A DNA stretch of 64,000 nucleotides from CAYXVF01 sp964468125 (GTDB lineage Bacteria; Myxococcota; XYA12-FULL-58-9; CAYXVF01), in the NCBI GenBank assembly GCA_964468125.1, contig CAYXVF010000016.1, positions 1 through 64,000 of the forward strand, given 5' to 3'. The notes under the pieces are model-generated. The model worked only from the letters and a program-made list of their open reading frames with translations, was not told the origin of the DNA and searched no databases. Below, piece after piece: positions 16,609-25,236 of the stretch; position 1 is the stretch's first letter; every line of letters begins with the position of its first letter. A program made the position numbers and the translations under genes.

Positions 16609-18231
16609 ATGAACAAGACGACCAATTCGCTCGTGTTGACCGCTGCCGTGATCGGCATCCTCGTGATGCTCAACATCATCGGCTGGAATGCCTTCAGCCG
16701 ACTCGATCTCACCGAGGACCAACGATTCACCCTCAGCCCGGCGACGACCGCGATGCTCGACCGTCTCGAGGACCCGGTCACCATTCGGGCCTACTTCTCC
16801 GAGCAGATGTCGCCGCGGTTCTCGAACAACCGGCGCTACGTGCGGGACATACTGGACGAGTACTACGCGGCCTCGAATGGACGTGTGGTCTACGAGTTCA
16901 TCGACCCGGTCGCGGAGGAGACCGAAGAGGACAAGGAGAAGAAGAAGGACCTGAAGCGTGACCTCTTCGGTCGGATCGTCCGCGAGAAGACCAGCGTCGA
17001 GCAAGAGCTCGAGCAGCAGGGGATCGCCGCGGTCACCGACCAGGTGGTGGAAGGCGACGGGATCCAGAATCGAAAGGTCTACATGGGAATCGTCGTGAAA
17101 CACGACGATGACACGGAGGTGCTCCCCGTCGTCCAGGATCCGACGACCCTCGAGTACGAGCTGACCACCATGATCCGCAAGCTCACGCGTCCCACGACTC
17201 CGAAGGTGGCGATCGTCAGCGGCTTTGGCGGACCCACGGAGCAAGAGGGTCTTCAGGCGCTCTATCAAATCCTCCGGAGCCAATACGATGTGGTGACCCT
17301 GGATATGAGCCAGGACCCGACCATCCCGGACGACGTGCGGGCCATCATGGTCGTGGGGCCGACTCAGAGCTTCAGCGACGAGGCCAAGCGCGAGATCGAT
17401 CGCTTTGTCGTCGACGGTGGCGCGGCTGCGCTCTTCCTCGACGACTACGACGTCAACCTGAGCAATCTTCAGACCACGGACGTGGACCATGGTCTCGACG
17501 CGCTGCTCGCCGCTTACGGCGTGAAGGTCAGCGAAGGCCTCGTTCTGGACGGTGAATGTCAGACCATTCAGGTGCAGGGAGGAGCGATGCTCGGCGGGAT
17601 CCCCATTCCTCAGCCGATCAAATATCCGCTCATTCCGTCGCCTCGCCAGTTGGATCCGGAGAACCCGATCACGCGTGGTCTCGGCCAATCGGTCTTCCCG
17701 TTCACCAATGCGCTCACCTTCGAGGTTCCGGAGGGAGCCGAGCTCGAGACCGCGGTATTGGCCCACAGCTCCCCGGATTCCTGGCTCACGAAGGGTCCAC
17801 TCAACACGGACCCGTTTGCGATTCAGCGCCTGACCACGGATCAGGTGCAAAATCAGGGGACCCACAACTTCTTGGTGACCGTCAAAGGCGCCGTTCCGGG
17901 GTTCTTCCAGACCGAGCAGGTTCAGGAGCGTTCCGCGGATTCTCGCATCATCGCGGCAGGAACTTCGCGATTCATGCGCGACGAAATCCTGATGCGCTCG
18001 CCGGTGCATCAGAATCTCACCCTGAACATGATCGACTGGATGCTGCTCGACGAGCAGCTCTTGAAGATCCGCACTCGGGGCCTGACCTCGGCACCGATCG
18101 AAGAGCTGAGCGACAGCACCCGCGCGACCATTCGCTACGGCAACATGGTAGGGCTGCCGCTATTGTTCGTGATCTTCGGGCTCGTGCGCTGGCGCATGCG
18201 CGAGTCCAAGCGCGCGAGCGTGACGTTCTAA
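16609..18231 (+). CDS. GldG-like ABC auxiliary protein
   Basis: 540 residues with an N-terminal membrane helix (residues 8-26), a large extracytoplasmic part and a C-terminal helix followed by RWRMRESKRAS on the cytoplasmic side. DLTEDQRFTLSPAT near residue 35 and the region RYVRDILDEYYAASNGRV match GldG-type ABC accessory proteins (DUF7088 and ABC_transp_aux domains). VAIVSGFGGPTEQEG starts the second domain. Ribosome site AGGAGGG lies before ATG 16609. It probably works with the ABC pair as a periplasmic or membrane-bound partner. Confidence 0.82.
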   Translation: MNKTTNSLVLTAAVIGILVMLNIIGWNAFSRLDLTEDQRFTLSPATTAMLDRLEDPVTIRAYFSEQMSPRFSNNRRYVRDILDEYYAASNGRVVYEFIDPVAEETEEDKEKKKDLKRDLFGRIVREKTSVEQELEQQGIAAVTDQVVEGDGIQNRKVYMGIVVKHDDDTEVLPVVQDPTTLEYELTTMIRKLTRPTTPKVAIVSGFGGPTEQEGLQALYQILRSQYDVVTLDMSQDPTIPDDVRAIMVVGPTQSFSDEAKREIDRFVVDGGAAALFLDDYDVNLSNLQTTDVDHGLDALLAAYGVKVSEGLVLDGECQTIQVQGGAMLGGIPIPQPIKYPLIPSPRQLDPENPITRGLGQSVFPFTNALTFEVPEGAELETAVLAHSSPDSWLTKGPLNTDPFAIQRLTTDQVQNQGTHNFLVTVKGAVPGFFQTEQVQERSADSRIIAAGTSRFMRDEILMRSPVHQNLTLNMIDWMLLDEQLLKIRTRGLTSAPIEELSDSTRATIRYGNMVGLPLLFVIFGLVRWRMRESKRASVTF

Positions 18232-18262
18232 CTCGAATCCATTCGACGACGGAGAGATCGAA

Positions 18263-19780
18263 ATGAATCGTACGACGTTGGTCGCTGTCGGAGTGTTTGT
18301 GCTCCTGTTGGTAGGCGTGTTCGCCACTCAGAGAGATACGCCAGAGCGTGGCATCGAGCGCGTGAGCTTCAGCTCGCTCGAAAAAGACCGGGTGGACGTG
18401 CTCGAGATTCGAGGTCCGAACGAGGTGACGCTCACCAAGAACGATGGTCAGTGGCGGGTCGATGGAGTGGGGAAAGACGCGGACGCGTCGATGGTGGAGC
18501 GTGCGCTGGACCAGCTGATGAAGGTCGAGACGAGCGACCTCGTCACCAAATCCGAAAAGCGCTTCGAGGACCTCGGTGTCTCCGAGGAAAAGGGCGTGAA
18601 GGTCGTCGCCAAGGATGGAGGCAAGGAGCTCGCGTCTTTCATCCTAGGGAACGGAGCGTCTGGCGGCTCGTACCTGAGGGTGGACGACCGGGTCTTTGCC
18701 GCCGAGGGGATCTACAAGGGCACCTATGACCGAGAAGCGGATTCTTGGCTCGACCGACGGGTGTTCCGCGGTCGTCGCATCGACGATGTGGAGAAGCTCA
18801 CCGTTGCGCTTCAGGGACAGCCGCCCTTCGATCTCGTCAAAAAAGATGGTGTCTGGGCCTTAGGCGACGGCGTCCAGGTCCCGGAGGGTTTTCGTTTCGA
18901 CAAGAACGCCGCACGCAACGTCGCTTCGACGCTCGTGAACCTGCGGGCTCGTGACATCGTACTCGATGGTGTGGTGGCCGACACGGGGCTCGGCGAAGGG
19001 GCGGACGCGTTCGCGCTCACCTTCGCGAAGGGCGAGAGCAACGATGCCGGGACGGTGACCCTTCGCCTCGGCGCGGCGGTGCCACAGGGCGAGGAAGAGA
19101 AGGATCCGGGGCAGGTCTACGCGATGGTCGATGCGCGCGCCGATGAGGTCATCACGCTCCTGGACTCACAGGCGCAGAATCTGCGTCGCGGACTCGACGC
19201 CCTGCGTGACCTGAAGGTGATGGACTTCGACCCGGCGAAGGCGACGAAGCTTTCCATTCGCGGCGAGCACCGCGTCGACCTGGAAAAGAAGGACGGGGCC
19301 TGGACCCTCGGGGCACATAGCGAGAAGGAGCCCGATGATTACGAGTTCGACCCGGCCTCGGTGATGCGTCGGCTACGCGCGGTGCAGAACGCGCGCGCCA
19401 CCGGCGTCGTGACCGACATGACTCTAGCCTCGGCCGGGTTGAGCCGCCCCAGCGCGGAAGTCGTCGTCACTCTCGAAGACGGCTCCACCGCGAGACTAGC
19501 CTTCGGAACGCAGTTTAAGGACGAGAACGAGCGCGACCACGTCTACCTGACGGGCAATGGGGATGGTCTGGTGTACAAAACGACGACTTGGGTCCGCGAC
19601 AACACCACCAAGGGTCTCGATAGCTTCAAGAAGCAGGCCGCGCCTGCGGGCGGTGCCATGAGTGGCCTAGACCCCGCCGCGCTTCAGAACCTGCCGCCCG
19701 AGGTGCGCAAGAGCCTCCAGCAGCAGATGGCGCAGCAAGCGCAACAGCAAAAGATGCTCGAGCAGCTCAAACAGCAATGA
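18263..19780 (+). CDS. DUF4340 domain-containing protein
   Basis: 505 residues with one N-terminal membrane anchor (LVAVGVFVLLLVGVFA) and a repeated extracytoplasmic domain. WRVDGVGKDADASMVERAL, FDKNAARNVASTLVNL and YEFDPASVMRRLRAVQNAR mark three DUF4340-type units of about 150 residues. The C-terminus is Gln-rich (residues 470-505), probably disordered. It is last in the ABC operon, 31 bases after the GldG-like gene, as in other genomes that carry this set. The biochemical role is unknown. Confidence 0.82.
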   Translation: MNRTTLVAVGVFVLLLVGVFATQRDTPERGIERVSFSSLEKDRVDVLEIRGPNEVTLTKNDGQWRVDGVGKDADASMVERALDQLMKVETSDLVTKSEKRFEDLGVSEEKGVKVVAKDGGKELASFILGNGASGGSYLRVDDRVFAAEGIYKGTYDREADSWLDRRVFRGRRIDDVEKLTVALQGQPPFDLVKKDGVWALGDGVQVPEGFRFDKNAARNVASTLVNLRARDIVLDGVVADTGLGEGADAFALTFAKGESNDAGTVTLRLGAAVPQGEEEKDPGQVYAMVDARADEVITLLDSQAQNLRRGLDALRDLKVMDFDPAKATKLSIRGEHRVDLEKKDGAWTLGAHSEKEPDDYEFDPASVMRRLRAVQNARATGVVTDMTLASAGLSRPSAEVVVTLEDGSTARLAFGTQFKDENERDHVYLTGNGDGLVYKTTTWVRDNTTKGLDSFKKQAAPAGGAMSGLDPAALQNLPPEVRKSLQQQMAQQAQQQKMLEQLKQQ

Positions 19781-19864
19781 CGCGTCGAGGCGCCAAGGCC
19801 GATGGTGGGCGGCCGCCGGGTGGCTGCCCTGCGAGCTCCTGCTCGGACTCGAGCTCGCGTGGCC

Positions 19865-20119
19865 TCAGGATGCGGGCTGCTTCAGATCGACGATCCGCGG
19901 CAAGCTAAACCATCCAAGGTCTGGCGTGATCGCGAGCGTGAGGCGACCGGTGTTCATGGCCATCGCGGCGCGCGCGCCTTCGACGACGACGAACTTGAAC
20001 CCGAGGTGCTTCGGCATTTCCAGATAAATTTCGTCACGCGCGGGGAAGTAGCGGCCGGCAACTACGGCAACAGCGCCGATCCGGATGCCCGTCGCATTTT
20101 GCGAGAGTACAACGAGCGC
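19865..20119 (-). pseudogene. unidentified C-terminal gene fragment
   Basis: The minus strand reads as a convincing protein for about 84 codons after an in-frame stop. It includes IGAVAVVAGRYFPARDEIY, FKFVVVEGARAAMAM and LTLAITPDLGWFSLPRIVDL, then a stop at 19865. There is no usable start in the conserved part except an internal ATG, so it looks like the tail of a longer protein. The family was not recognised. It lies just downstream of a small lipoprotein gene on the same strand. The flanking stretch to 19781 holds nothing recognisable. Confidence 0.45.
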
Positions 20120-20136
20120 TCACCCGCCTGTTGCGG

Positions 20137-20628
20137 CTAGCGCTGGACGAGCAGGACGTAGGACGTGCCGTCGGGGGCGACGTAGAAGTCGATCGCGCGG
20201 ACCACGGAGAATTCACTGGCGGGCGTGAGGTACCCACTTCGGGTCGAAGGGGGCGGCCGGACCAGATGACCGAATCCCCGGCGGACGGCGAGACGCATGG
20301 AGTGTTCCGGCTTCGCCTCCGGTAGGGCGCTACCGACAGCGAATCGCCGGCCCTGCAGGTCTACCCAGGTCGAGCGGCGTGTCCACTCGGGCGCGGCCGG
20401 TCGTTGAAAGAGCTCGAAGGTGAGGTCGGGCGTCTGAATGCAGCGACCCCCGTTTCGCCCCAGGGTGACCGCGGCGGCGGCACAGTACTCGTCGATTCGA
20501 AAGGACCTCTCCAGGACCAGCATCTCCGGGTCCCAAGGGGGTGGGGGAGTCGAAACGGGCGCTGGCGCGCCGCCGGTCCCGCAGGCGCACGCGAGGAGAA
20601 ATCCTACGAAAGAGGAAGCGAACCGCAT
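20137..20628 (-). CDS. small hypothetical lipoprotein
   Basis: 163 residues from ATG 20628. The N-terminus is a lipoprotein signal (FVGFLLACAC), followed by a Pro/Thr linker. The mature domain has two or three cysteines (EYCAAAAV, GRCIQTPD), a central WTRRSTWVDLQGRRFAVGSALP and ends in FYVAPDGTSYVLLVQR. No family was recognised. It is on its own and divergent from the glycosyltransferase locus. Confidence 0.6.
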   Translation of the reverse strand: MRFASSFVGFLLACACGTGGAPAPVSTPPPPWDPEMLVLERSFRIDEYCAAAAVTLGRNGGRCIQTPDLTFELFQRPAAPEWTRRSTWVDLQGRRFAVGSALPEAKPEHSMRLAVRRGFGHLVRPPPSTRSGYLTPASEFSVVRAIDFYVAPDGTSYVLLVQR

Positions 20629-20724
20629 GAGATTCTAGAACTATGCACCGCGCGTCGCCATTCCAAGAGGACTTCGCTCGCGGATTGATTCCTGCGCCGC
20701 TGCGGCCGATGCTGCGGCGCAACC

Positions 20725-21434
20725 ATGATAAGTGTAGTGATCCCCGCGCTCAACGAGGAGCAGACGCTCGAAGAGCTTCACCGCCGCGTCGTTGCCGCTG
20801 CGGGAGCCTGGGGTGATGAGTGGGAGCTGATCCTCGTCGACGACGGAAGCACCGACGGGACCTGGGCGCTCATCGAGGCGCTCCACCGCCGCGACTCCCA
20901 CGTCTGTGGTTTGCGTCTCTCGCGCAATTTCGGTCACCAGGCCGCGGTGAGTGCGGGGCTTCAACACGTTCGAGGCGAGGTTGCGGCCGTGCTCGACGCC
21001 GACCTGCAAGATCCGCCAGAGGAGCTCGCGCGGTTCTTCGCGAAATGGCGCGAGGGATTCGAGGTGATCTACGCGGTCAGGACCCAACGCAAGGAAGGGC
21101 TCCTCAAGCGGGCGAGCTACTACCTATTTTACGGGCTCCTGTCTGTCCTCGCGACCGTCGACATCCCTCTCGACTCCGGGGACTTCTGTGTGATGGACCG
21201 CAGAGTCGTTGACGCCCTGAACGCGATGCCAGAACGCAATCGCTTCGTTCGAGGGCTGCGGTCCTGGACTGGCTTCAAACAGGTGGGGCTCAGCTACGAG
21301 CGTTCGTAGGAGGGGTACAGCTCTTGAGCCTCGGGATTCTCGGTGAGTACGTCGGAAGGATCTTCGAGGAGGTCAAACAGCGGCCGCTCTATCTCGAGAG
21401 CGATCGCGTGGGTCTCGACGAGGAGCACCGGTGA
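20725..21434 (+). pseudogene. family 2 glycosyltransferase (GtrB/DPM1-like) with internal deletion
   Basis: The catalytic domain is intact from ATG 20725: VVIPALNEEQTL, LVDDGSTDGTW, DADLQDPPEEL and PERNRFVRGLRSWTGF, typical of polyprenyl-phosphate sugar transferases. The frame then stops at 21309 after YERS. In another frame the family's C-terminus resumes: LLSLGILGEYVGRIFEEVKQRPLYLES, up to a TGA at 21432. About 90 residues that should carry two membrane helices are missing between the pieces. The end still overlaps the next gene (GTGA), so the deletion looks recent, or is an assembly error. Confidence 0.75.
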
Positions 21435-22270
21435 AACGGGAGCAGCTCGTTCTCTTCGGTGACATCGAAGACCGCCACTGGTGGTTTGCGGCACGCCGCC
21501 GGTTTTTTGCGCATCTCGCAGACCAGCTCTGCTCAGCGAGGGCGCGCATATTGGACGTGGGCTGTGGCACCGGCGGAAATCTCGCGGCACTCACCGGTGA
21601 TCGCGACGGCGTGGGCGTCGATGCGTCTGCAGACGCGGTGGCGCTCGCGTGCGAGCGTTTTCCGAATCTGAGGTTCTCGCACCGTCGCATTACCGAAGGG
21701 ATCGAAGCAGAGCTCGCGGACGCGGACCTCGTGCTTTTGACCGATGTCCTGGAGCACGTTCGCGATGATTTCGAGTTCCTGTCGCGCCTTCTTGCCCCGA
21801 TGCGCCCGGGCAGCCGACTTCTGCTCACCGTGCCGGCGGAGGAAGCGCTCTGGAGTCCCCACGACGAGGCGGTGCCGCATTTCCGGCGCTACGATGCCCC
21901 ACGCCTGCGCGCGGTATGGACCGGTCCGCCGGTCCGCGAGCGTCTTTTTTCTCCCTTTAATGCTTATCTCTACATTCCCGTTCGCGCGGTGCACGCGCTG
22001 ACCTCGCGACTGCGATTCGCCGCGGGACGGGCGAACACCGATTTTTCCATCCCGCCGCAACCCGTGAATGCGGCGCTCGAGGCGCTCTTCGCGCACGAGC
22101 GTCACGGATTGGCCGAGGCGATCGGCCGCGGAAACCCCGCGTTCCCCCGAGGAGTCAGCTCGATCGCGATATTGGAGCGCGAACAGGGGGAGATTCCGGT
22201 GCGTCGCAAACCGCAGAGCTTGCCGCCGGACCGCTTCGATCCACCGGTTTCCGCATCCAAAATCGTGTGA
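21431..22270 (+). CDS. class I SAM-dependent methyltransferase
   Basis: 279 residues from GTG 21431, overlapping the glycosyltransferase stop. Motif I is ILDVGCGTGGNL, acidic motif GVDAS follows, and LVLLTDVLEHVRDD is motif II. The N-terminal EDRHWWFAARRRFF segment is common in methyltransferases found beside glycan-synthesis genes. Coupling to a polyprenyl-phosphate glycosyltransferase suggests action on a glycan or lipid-linked sugar. The substrate cannot be assigned. Confidence 0.82.
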   Translation: MKREQLVLFGDIEDRHWWFAARRRFFAHLADQLCSARARILDVGCGTGGNLAALTGDRDGVGVDASADAVALACERFPNLRFSHRRITEGIEAELADADLVLLTDVLEHVRDDFEFLSRLLAPMRPGSRLLLTVPAEEALWSPHDEAVPHFRRYDAPRLRAVWTGPPVRERLFSPFNAYLYIPVRAVHALTSRLRFAAGRANTDFSIPPQPVNAALEALFAHERHGLAEAIGRGNPAFPRGVSSIAILEREQGEIPVRRKPQSLPPDRFDPPVSASKIV

Positions 22271-22319
22271 AACGAATCATCGGCCGACGAGACGCGCACA
22301 TCGAAAGGAGACGCAGCAG

Positions 22320-22712
22320 ATGCGAAGCAACTACGGATTCGGCAAGAGAGTAGACGGGGCCTTCGACGCCGTCGTGGAACGGGTTACGGCCGCTCTCGCG
22401 AAGGAAGGTTTCGGCGTCCTGACGGACATCGATGTCGCGGGCACGATGAAAAAGAAGCTCGACGAAGACATGCCCCCCTACCGGATTCTCGGGGCCTGTA
22501 ACCCGCCCCTGGCGCACCGCGCGGTGAGCGAGGTTCCGGACATTGGACTCTTGCTTCCCTGCAACGTCGTGGTCCGCCAAGACGAGGCCGGCGATGTGCA
22601 CGTCGACTTCATGGATCCGCGGGCGGTCATGGGGCTCGTGGAGCACCCGGGAATCGCGCCCCTCGCAGACGATGTGAAGGGACGCCTCGACCGGGTCCTG
22701 GAGGCACTCTGA
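22320..22712 (+). CDS. DUF302 family protein
   Basis: 130 residues from ATG 22320, preceded by AAAGGAG. The whole protein fits DUF302: YGFGKRVDGAFDAVVERVTAALAKEGFGVLTDID at the start, YRILGACNP in the middle, LLLPCNVVV and VDFMDP at the end. These are small alpha/beta proteins often seen near sulfur or metal redox genes; their function is not established. The stop is directly followed by a periplasmic protein gene with a CGC motif, suggesting a two-gene unit. Confidence 0.85.
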   Translation: MRSNYGFGKRVDGAFDAVVERVTAALAKEGFGVLTDIDVAGTMKKKLDEDMPPYRILGACNPPLAHRAVSEVPDIGLLLPCNVVVRQDEAGDVHVDFMDPRAVMGLVEHPGIAPLADDVKGRLDRVLEAL

Positions 22713-22727
22713 GTGGCAGGAGCACAC

Positions 22728-23486
22728 ATGTGGAAAGCGTTGAGCGTCGCGACGTTGCTTCTTGCCCTGCCGCTCGCGGCCCACGCGGAGCCCACGGCGA
22801 TCGCAGTGCGCACCGTAGCGAAGGGTGCGAAATTCATCGGCAGCGGGATGGGCGGGGTTCGAGTCACCATCGCGGATGCGTCGACCGGTGAGCTCTTGGC
22901 CGAAGGGGTGATAACCGGCTCCACGGGCGACACCGGCAAGCTCATGACGGAAAAGCTGCCGCGCCTCGCACCTCGGGCCACCGAAGGCTCGGCGGTTTTC
23001 GCGACGACGCTCGACGTCGACACTCCCCGAATGCTCCGTGTCACCGCGCGCGGCCCCTTGGGCCAACCGCAGGGAATGGCCGAGGCGAGCACCACGCTGT
23101 GGCTCGCGCCGGGCATGCCGGTCACCGGGGGGGACGCCGTCCTGCTCGAGCTTCCTGGCTTCGTGGTCGACGTCGTGCAGCCCGTCGCGACCGAGGCGGT
23201 TGCCGTCGGAAAGACGGTGACGGTCCACGCGAACGTCGTGATGATGTGCGGCTGTCCCTTGCAGCCCGGAGGGCTTTGGGATTCCTCCAAAATGAAATTT
23301 CTCGCCTTCGTTTACCGCGACGGTCGAGAGATCGCCCGCGTGCCCGCACGCTACGCGGGGCAGGCCAATCACTTCGAGGCCAAGGTCCCGGTGAAGAAAG
23401 CGGGTTCCTATCAGGTGACCTTTGTGGCCCATGACCCACGGGATGGGAACACGGGGGTCGATTCGGTGGTCTTTAGCGCGAAGTAG
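22728..23486 (+). CDS. periplasmic protein with MMCGCP motif
   Basis: 252 residues. ATG 22728 is preferred over GTG 22713 because AGGAG sits six bases before it. A cleavable signal peptide ends at AAHA (residue 20). The protein looks all-beta, with two or three domains. Residues 172-187 read MMCGCPLQPGGLWDSS, a Met/Cys-rich motif (Cys174, Cys176) that could bind copper or another soft metal. The C-terminal part (residues 190-250) is an Ig-like domain. I know similar proteins as uncharacterised periplasmic products; the metal idea is inference. Confidence 0.65.
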   Translation: MWKALSVATLLLALPLAAHAEPTAIAVRTVAKGAKFIGSGMGGVRVTIADASTGELLAEGVITGSTGDTGKLMTEKLPRLAPRATEGSAVFATTLDVDTPRMLRVTARGPLGQPQGMAEASTTLWLAPGMPVTGGDAVLLELPGFVVDVVQPVATEAVAVGKTVTVHANVVMMCGCPLQPGGLWDSSKMKFLAFVYRDGREIARVPARYAGQANHFEAKVPVKKAGSYQVTFVAHDPRDGNTGVDSVVFSAK

Positions 23487-23489
23487 CGC

Positions 23490-24896
23490 TCAACGCAGAT
23501 GGCGCTCGTGCAGATAGACGTGAACCGGGCCCGCTCCCGTCTCCGGATGGATCCGCACATAACCCGGCGGATTGCCCGCCGTGCGTCGGACCAATGCATC
23601 GGGTTTGCCCTCCGCCACCGCCTCTCGGAGCATGCGGCGCACTTCAGCGCTCCCCGCCTCGTAGTAGTAGACGTCGTTGAAGAGCGGTACGTGGCCTGCG
23701 TAGAGCGGCAGCTCCGGGCGGAAGGAAAGCACCCCGGAGCCCGCCGGAAGCCGTTCCCGAAGCAACTCGACCGCACGTTTGAGCTCCGGTCCGTCGGCGC
23801 GCGGGACCAGCACCCGACCACGCACCGTATTGCTGTGGAAGACCACGATCTGCAGCCCCATCGCGAGCGCGAGCATCGTGGCACTCGCCGCTCGAGGGAG
23901 GCCCGCCTCGAGCCATCGCTGTGCCTGCAAGCCGGTACACAGCGCCATCGCCAAAGCGAGCTCCATGAAGTGATTTACGTTGGCGCCCAAATGCCCTGCC
24001 CCCACGAGGCCGATCGCGAGAGCTGCTGCGAAGTAGGCGAGGGCAGCCCAGAGCTCGGGACGGCGGTTTCGCTCCGTGATGCAGTCCCAGGCGAGCGATC
24101 CGCCGGCGAGGAGGCCTAGGACACTCAACGGCTGCCCCGAGAACTCGCGAAAATGCCCGAGGGCACGCACGAAGGAGACGCCGAAATCGCCGACCTGGGA
24201 GCCCGCGTTCGTGAGGTAGTGGAGGTTGCCGGTGCCGGCGAGAAGGGCCAGAAATGCGCCACCGACCAGGAGCAGACCGGCCAAAAAGGCCGCCGTCGGC
24301 CGGACGCGTCGCGTCGAGAGCAGGAGAAGAACGATCGCCGGCGCGGTCGCGATCAGGGTCACCTTCGTGGCGAAGGCGGTGAGGCTCAGCATGCCGGCGA
24401 GAACGAAGGGGGCCGGGCGATCGCGTTCGAGCGATCCCATGACGAGGGCGAGGGCGAGAAAGCCACAGGCCGCACCAAACATGTCCACGCGCATGAGCGT
24501 CGAGTAGCGCCACACGGTTACATTGAGCGTCAACGTGATGAGCGCGATCCAAATCGCGTCGTCGCTCCCAAAGCGGGACAGCACCCGTCGCATGGCCCAC
24601 CAGACGAGGAGGAGTGAAGCGAGGCTCAGGAGACGACCAAACCAGAGCGCGGGTCCGAACACCACGAACCCTAGGCCGGTGGCGGCGTAATACGCGGGCC
24701 CGTAGGAGGAGAACATCCAGGGCCACTGGCCGAACACCTCCGGACCGTAGACTGCGCGGCCTTGGCCGAGCCACAGGGCCGGCGTCAGCGAATGGCCCTC
24801 GTACTCGTAGTCAAAGGCGCCAAACGCGGTGAAGAGCCCGAAGGTGACGAGACTCGCGAGGCTCGCGAGCGCAAGGGTGCGAAGGTCGAGTCTCAC
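23490..24896 (-). CDS. membrane glycosyltransferase-like protein (GT-C type)
   Basis: 468 residues with about 10-11 membrane helices and a short C-terminal soluble part. The N-terminal loop contains YEYEGHSLTPALWLGQG, and residues near 120-135 read VTVWRYSTLMRVDM, resembling ArnT/PMT-type GT-C enzymes that use lipid-linked sugars. The acidic catalytic residue is not obvious, so the assignment is by topology. The GTG start at 24896 overlaps the stop of a small upstream frame. Last residues face the periplasm (VHVYLHERHL). Confidence 0.65.
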   Translation of the reverse strand: MRLDLRTLALASLASLVTFGLFTAFGAFDYEYEGHSLTPALWLGQGRAVYGPEVFGQWPWMFSSYGPAYYAATGLGFVVFGPALWFGRLLSLASLLLVWWAMRRVLSRFGSDDAIWIALITLTLNVTVWRYSTLMRVDMFGAACGFLALALVMGSLERDRPAPFVLAGMLSLTAFATKVTLIATAPAIVLLLLSTRRVRPTAAFLAGLLLVGGAFLALLAGTGNLHYLTNAGSQVGDFGVSFVRALGHFREFSGQPLSVLGLLAGGSLAWDCITERNRRPELWAALAYFAAALAIGLVGAGHLGANVNHFMELALAMALCTGLQAQRWLEAGLPRAASATMLALAMGLQIVVFHSNTVRGRVLVPRADGPELKRAVELLRERLPAGSGVLSFRPELPLYAGHVPLFNDVYYYEAGSAEVRRMLREAVAEGKPDALVRRTAGNPPGYVRIHPETGAGPVHVYLHERHLR

Positions 24897-25048
24897 CGAC
24901 CCGCTCTCTGGATGGATCGCGCCAAGAGCTCGCTCGGCTGAATCCTGGGCGGATGCGGTATGTCGGTTTGCCGCTGGGAGAGGTCGGTCAGGATCGCATC
25001 GGCGCCCAGGCGTCTTTCGAGTCTCTTGGCGAGGGATTCAGGGACCAT
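24893..25048 (-). CDS. small ORF resembling the N-terminus of FAD-linked oxidases
   Basis: 51 codons from ATG 25048, ending in a TGA that overlaps the GTG of the membrane glycosyltransferase gene. The first 20 residues, LAKRLERRLGADAILTD, resemble the N-terminus of GlcD-type FAD-linked oxidases; the remainder does not. It may be the start of a deleted oxidase gene, or a genuine short leader gene. Coding status is uncertain. Confidence 0.35.
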   Translation of the reverse strand: MVPESLAKRLERRLGADAILTDLSQRQTDIPHPPRIQPSELLARSIQRAGR

Positions 25049-25236
25049 GGCGCTTCTTTGCCACTCTAGGCAGCAAGTTGGGGTCAGGGGAACCCGCCGG
25101 TATTTTTCCCAAGACGCGGTTTTTTGCCCTCCCCAGCTCTGGCCCCGGTTTGACTCCCTGCACCCAGGACGACTAGTTTCCGCCGCCAGTAGACCACGAG
25201 CACGAAAGCCATCAGGCCAACGGAGACGCCATCACC
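25049..25236. other. metK leader/promoter region
   Basis: 188 bases between divergent reading frames. It should contain the metK promoter and 5' leader. Two T-rich runs (25109-25113 and 25124-25129) stand out in the GC-rich background. I looked for SAM and SAH riboswitch cores and could not recognise one. No further genes are visible. Confidence 0.35.

Noticed and set aside
16531..18009. Long minus-strand open frame
   Set aside because: It is antisense to the GldG-like gene, has His/Arg/Asp-heavy composition typical of mirrored GC-rich codons, and no motifs.
20643..20815. Plus-strand frame starting MHRASPFQEDF
   Set aside because: It runs into the glycosyltransferase gene in another frame, becomes Arg-rich and shows no family features.
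25049..25236. Possible SAM or SAH riboswitch before metK
   Set aside because: No conserved core of any SAM/SAH class was recognised in the leader; a covariance-model search would be needed.
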